Shown here piece after piece: positions 5,358 to 7,457 of a stretch of 7,457 bases of DNA. Under the pieces are notes generated by a model. It had not been told where the DNA came from and did no database searches. It saw only the letters and a list, made by a program, of their open reading frames with translations. The position numbers and the translations under genes are program-made. Within the stretch, counting starts at the first letter, position 1. Each line of letters begins with the position of its first letter. The stretch spans positions 1-7,457 of the forward strand of contig JAILLX010000057.1 in the NCBI GenBank assembly GCA_024692925.1, in the 5' to 3' direction. The DNA is from a bacterium. Its GTDB lineage: Bacteria > Pseudomonadota > Alphaproteobacteria > Rs-D84 > CACZYB01.

Positions 5358-6667
5358 TTTTGGCTCTCCGTAGAATACATACTTGAATTCCAATCTTCAC
5401 CCCAACGAAGTTTATAATAATAATCATCAGAAGCTTCAAATAATTCTTTTACTGTTGACCCCTTTATTACATAGCAATAGCCTTTGTATGAAAAATCACC
5501 ATCTTTTAGCATCATTACGCCTTCAATAGCACCGCCCAAATGTTGACTACCAACTAAACCATTTAATCCATCAGTTGCAAGATTCATTACATCAATAGCA
5601 TTCATCGATGATTGTGTTTTTCCGGTTCCTTTATACACAGCAGTATATTCGCCATTACCTTTAAATGTTTTTGTTCCATCTGGATTTTTTACAAACTCTC
5701 CATTTTCAACATATTCAGGTTTATCGCTTGTGGTTTCACTTTTTGAACCAACGACTGTTGCGGCAATACTTGTTCCTCGAGCAAGGATATCAACACCCGT
5801 TAAAACTATGTCTTTTACATATCTTGTTTTTTGGAATTTCGATTCGCCAAGACTTGTCCCAAATTCATTTTCTGAACAAATTACGCTATCACCAACTTTG
5901 AATTCTTTTGTCTTTTTTATTGTTTTGAATGATGGACCTATACCAATAGTCAAATAACATTCATTATCACTTTTCATTGTGCCATAAATTTCATCGCAAT
6001 ATTTTTTCTTGTAAACAAGCATATTATCTTTAAACATACTTTTTAATAATTCTACATCAGATGCTTCAGAATAAACTTTTTCACAAGTTTTTAATTTTTT
6101 TTCAAAATTATCTTCATCAAAACAACCAAGAAACTCGCGTGATTTTGATCTACATTTTGGTTGCATACACACCGTCAATTCGGCAAGTATATTTGATAAT
6201 GCGGTTTTCGTATTTTTTAAATCAGATATGACAAAACTGGAACAATCTGATTTTGCATTTCTTTTATATGTATCTATTATACTTTTTGATTGCAAAGGAC
6301 ATGCTTCATAAATATATTTGCATTCATTATCAGCTTCTTCAAATTTCAAAGCATTATTGCAAGCACATCTTCCGTTTGTATCAGAATAACATTTCTTATT
6401 CATACATTGATTGTATAATGATTCGCAATTGTATTTTGTTATGTTAGAAATATCTTTCTCAGATTCTTTTGTCTGTGTATTTTGCTCTGTTGTTTTATTT
6501 ATTGACCTAACTTTTGATGTGGATTTTGAGTTTCTTCTTGATTTAGAAATTCCACTTCTTTTAGTTCCTTTTTGAGCATTTGCAATTTCTGAAAATACAA
6601 AAACACACATTAAAATTGAACTTAATGTAATATATAATTTATTTTGTTTTTTCAAATAATTAGTCAT
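5354..6667 (-). CDS. Exported cysteine-rich paralog, array member 2 (437 aa)
   Basis: The signal peptide ends in a standard ANA site (LCMxx-type hydrophobic core with FSEIANA, cleavage after residue 31). A basic Ser/Arg/Lys linker (about 32-60) is followed by module A (C81-x6-C88-x4-C93-x7-C101-x-C103), C116-x6-C123-x18-C142, the core C167-x4-C172, C182, C195-x28-C224, C237 (CYLTIGI) and KVGDSVIC (C264). The mature part has 16 cysteines in the same order as array member 3. The segment 285-307 (IVLTGVDILARGTSIAATVVG) is hydrophobic, then comes a Gly/Lys/Thr-rich insert (about 308-352). The C-terminal module has C398 and KLRW (419-422), followed by a 15-residue tail absent from the paralogs. 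The start ATG 6667 uses AAAGG (6683-6679), which overlaps the preceding stop codon with a rather long 11-base spacer. It is translationally coupled to array member 3 through ATGA. Family not recognised. Confidence 0.88.
   Translation of the reverse strand: MTNYLKKQNKLYITLSSILMCVFVFSEIANAQKGTKRSGISKSRRNSKSTSKVRSINKTTEQNTQTKESEKDISNITKYNCESLYNQCMNKKCYSDTNGRCACNNALKFEEADNECKYIYEACPLQSKSIIDTYKRNAKSDCSSFVISDLKNTKTALSNILAELTVCMQPKCRSKSREFLGCFDEDNFEKKLKTCEKVYSEASDVELLKSMFKDNMLVYKKKYCDEIYGTMKSDNECYLTIGIGPSFKTIKKTKEFKVGDSVICSENEFGTSLGESKFQKTRYVKDIVLTGVDILARGTSIAATVVGSKSETTSDKPEYVENGEFVKNPDGTKTFKGNGEYTAVYKGTGKTQSSMNAIDVMNLATDGLNGLVGSQHLGGAIEGVMMLKDGDFSYKGYCYVIKGSTVKELFEASDDYYYKLRWGEDWNSSMYSTESQK
5364..5369 (-). 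promoter_or_regulatory. Ribosome binding site for array member 3
   Basis: GGAGAG on the minus strand lies within the last codons of array member 2, 6 bases before ATG 5357. It decides between this start and the longer one at 5393. Confidence 0.7.
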
Positions 6668-6681
6668 AATAATATAAACCT

Positions 6682-7457
6682 TTAATTTATGAAGTTTACT
6701 TTAAAATATGTTCCCATAGGAACTACATAATCACCGTTTATAAAACAGGCACTATCTACTCTTACATCGGTGTTTATTTTAACTGCACCATTAAGAGTTG
6801 ATCCTGCACCTTTACATACCAATGATGCACCATTCATTATCATTGGTACACTTTCTATGCTGGCACTACCAAACGAACCAACGGTAGCAATTGCTCCAAC
6901 TACAATAAGTGCAACTCCTGCCACTGATTTTAATGCGCCCATTCCAATATCCAATAATCCACGTCCAAGATTTGGTTTTTCAGTATTCATTGTGTTGAAA
7001 TATTCTTGAGTACATTCTACGATTTCGCCAACCTTAAATGATTTTTTTGCAACAAATTTAGACATCTTTCCACTGTAATATTCTTTACCATCTTCACCTT
7101 TAATTTTTTCGGCAGAACCATAACTCACTTCTACCTCACAAATTTTTGAATCATAATTAACTGATCCGCCGGATTTTTTGCACATATCAGCTCTCATATT
7201 TTCCATCTGTCTGTAAAACATTCCCTTTACAGTCAAAGGTTTGCTTGTCTTTGCTAATACACCGGCACAAGTCGGAGCCCTTCGTTCAACATTTTTTATT
7301 GTAAAACAATTGGAAAAATTTATTCCGCAAACTGTACTCATACATTCGGCATATTCATTCAAAACAGTAATTTGCGTTTCATCGGAACCGGCATTCATTG
7401 CTTCTATATAGTTTTGAGTAAGTGTATCTTCTTTAATTTTTGCCTTATAAACAGTTT
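6682..7457 (-). CDS. Exported cysteine-rich paralog, array member 1 (5' end outside window)
   Basis: The frame is open to the right edge (first complete codon at 7455), giving 257 visible residues; the ATG at 7398 is internal because sequence upstream still aligns with the paralogs (VYKAKIKEDTL resembles DTYKRNAKSDC of array member 2). Visible cysteines, numbered from the edge: C38-x4-C43 (CMSTVC), C50, C63-x28-C92, C106 (CEVEVSY), C148 in KVGEIVEC, C214 and C237. A stretch at about 174-199 (VAGVALIVVGAIATVG) is hydrophobic enough for a membrane helix, the clearest in the array. The protein ends CFINGDYVVPMGTYFKVNFIN. A signal peptide and a module A may lie beyond the edge. The stop is 14 bases before array member 2, consistent with one operon. 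Confidence 0.85.
   Translation of the reverse strand, partial: TVYKAKIKEDTLTQNYIEAMNAGSDETQITVLNEYAECMSTVCGINFSNCFTIKNVERRAPTCAGVLAKTSKPLTVKGMFYRQMENMRADMCKKSGGSVNYDSKICEVEVSYGSAEKIKGEDGKEYYSGKMSKFVAKKSFKVGEIVECTQEYFNTMNTEKPNLGRGLLDIGMGALKSVAGVALIVVGAIATVGSFGSASIESVPMIMNGASLVCKGAGSTLNGAVKINTDVRVDSACFINGDYVVPMGTYFKVNFIN

Noticed and set aside
5357..5393. Longer start for array member 3 at ATG 5393
   Set aside because: It would overlap the upstream gene by 40 bases and place 12 extra residues before a typical signal peptide, whereas ATG 5357 has a ribosome site and an ATGA junction.

Overview
The window reads as chromosomal DNA of a low-GC alphaproteobacterium. The strongest taxonomic sign is a circularly permuted ssrA gene, whose acceptor piece (ending in CCA) lies upstream of its coding piece. 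It has the GGGGGGCGGTACCCC-type T-arm and an ANDN-type tag that I associate with Alphaproteobacteria. The L34 protein also looks alphaproteobacterial. The AT-rich, host- or gut-associated style of the genome is an inference; I cannot name a genus.

Layout of the left part: positions 1-475 (minus) hold the N-terminal part of a CorA-like divalent-cation transporter that runs off the left edge, with a perfect 19-bp inverted repeat in its last 62 bases. Positions 476-900 hold a divergent promoter region, the permuted tmRNA gene with a good sigma-70-type promoter, and a strong intrinsic terminator. Positions 946-1797 (plus) hold a two-gene unit of unknown function: a 72-residue protein, then a 191-residue cytosolic-looking protein with 12 cysteines. 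Positions 1811-2578 hold rpmH and rnpA, with a terminator-like hairpin between them. The yidD/yidC genes that often follow rnpA are absent.

Right part: positions 2579-7457 (minus) are a head-to-tail series of four genes (the first transcribed one cut by the right edge), converging on rnpA with stop codons that touch. The three complete products have Sec-type N-termini followed by Lys/Ser-rich linkers. All four share a cysteine scaffold: C-x4-C, later C-x28-C with the 28-residue gap unchanged in all four, then C-x-[VLIE]-[TE]-[VI] and usually a [VG]G[DE]-x-V-x-C-x4-F motif. Next come Gly/Ala/Ser-rich, partly membrane-like stretches, and a short C-terminal cysteine module ending close to an aromatic residue. 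They look like a paralogous family of exported, disulfide-rich envelope or surface proteins. I do not recognise the family, and this array is the best candidate for something undescribed. Two of the genes overlap by ATGA and another pair is 14 bases apart, so they are probably co-transcribed from a promoter beyond the right edge.

Housekeeping genes for translation and RNA processing (tmRNA, L34, RNase P protein) thus sit directly beside an accessory array of exported proteins. No insertion sequence, tRNA, rRNA or CRISPR array was seen.
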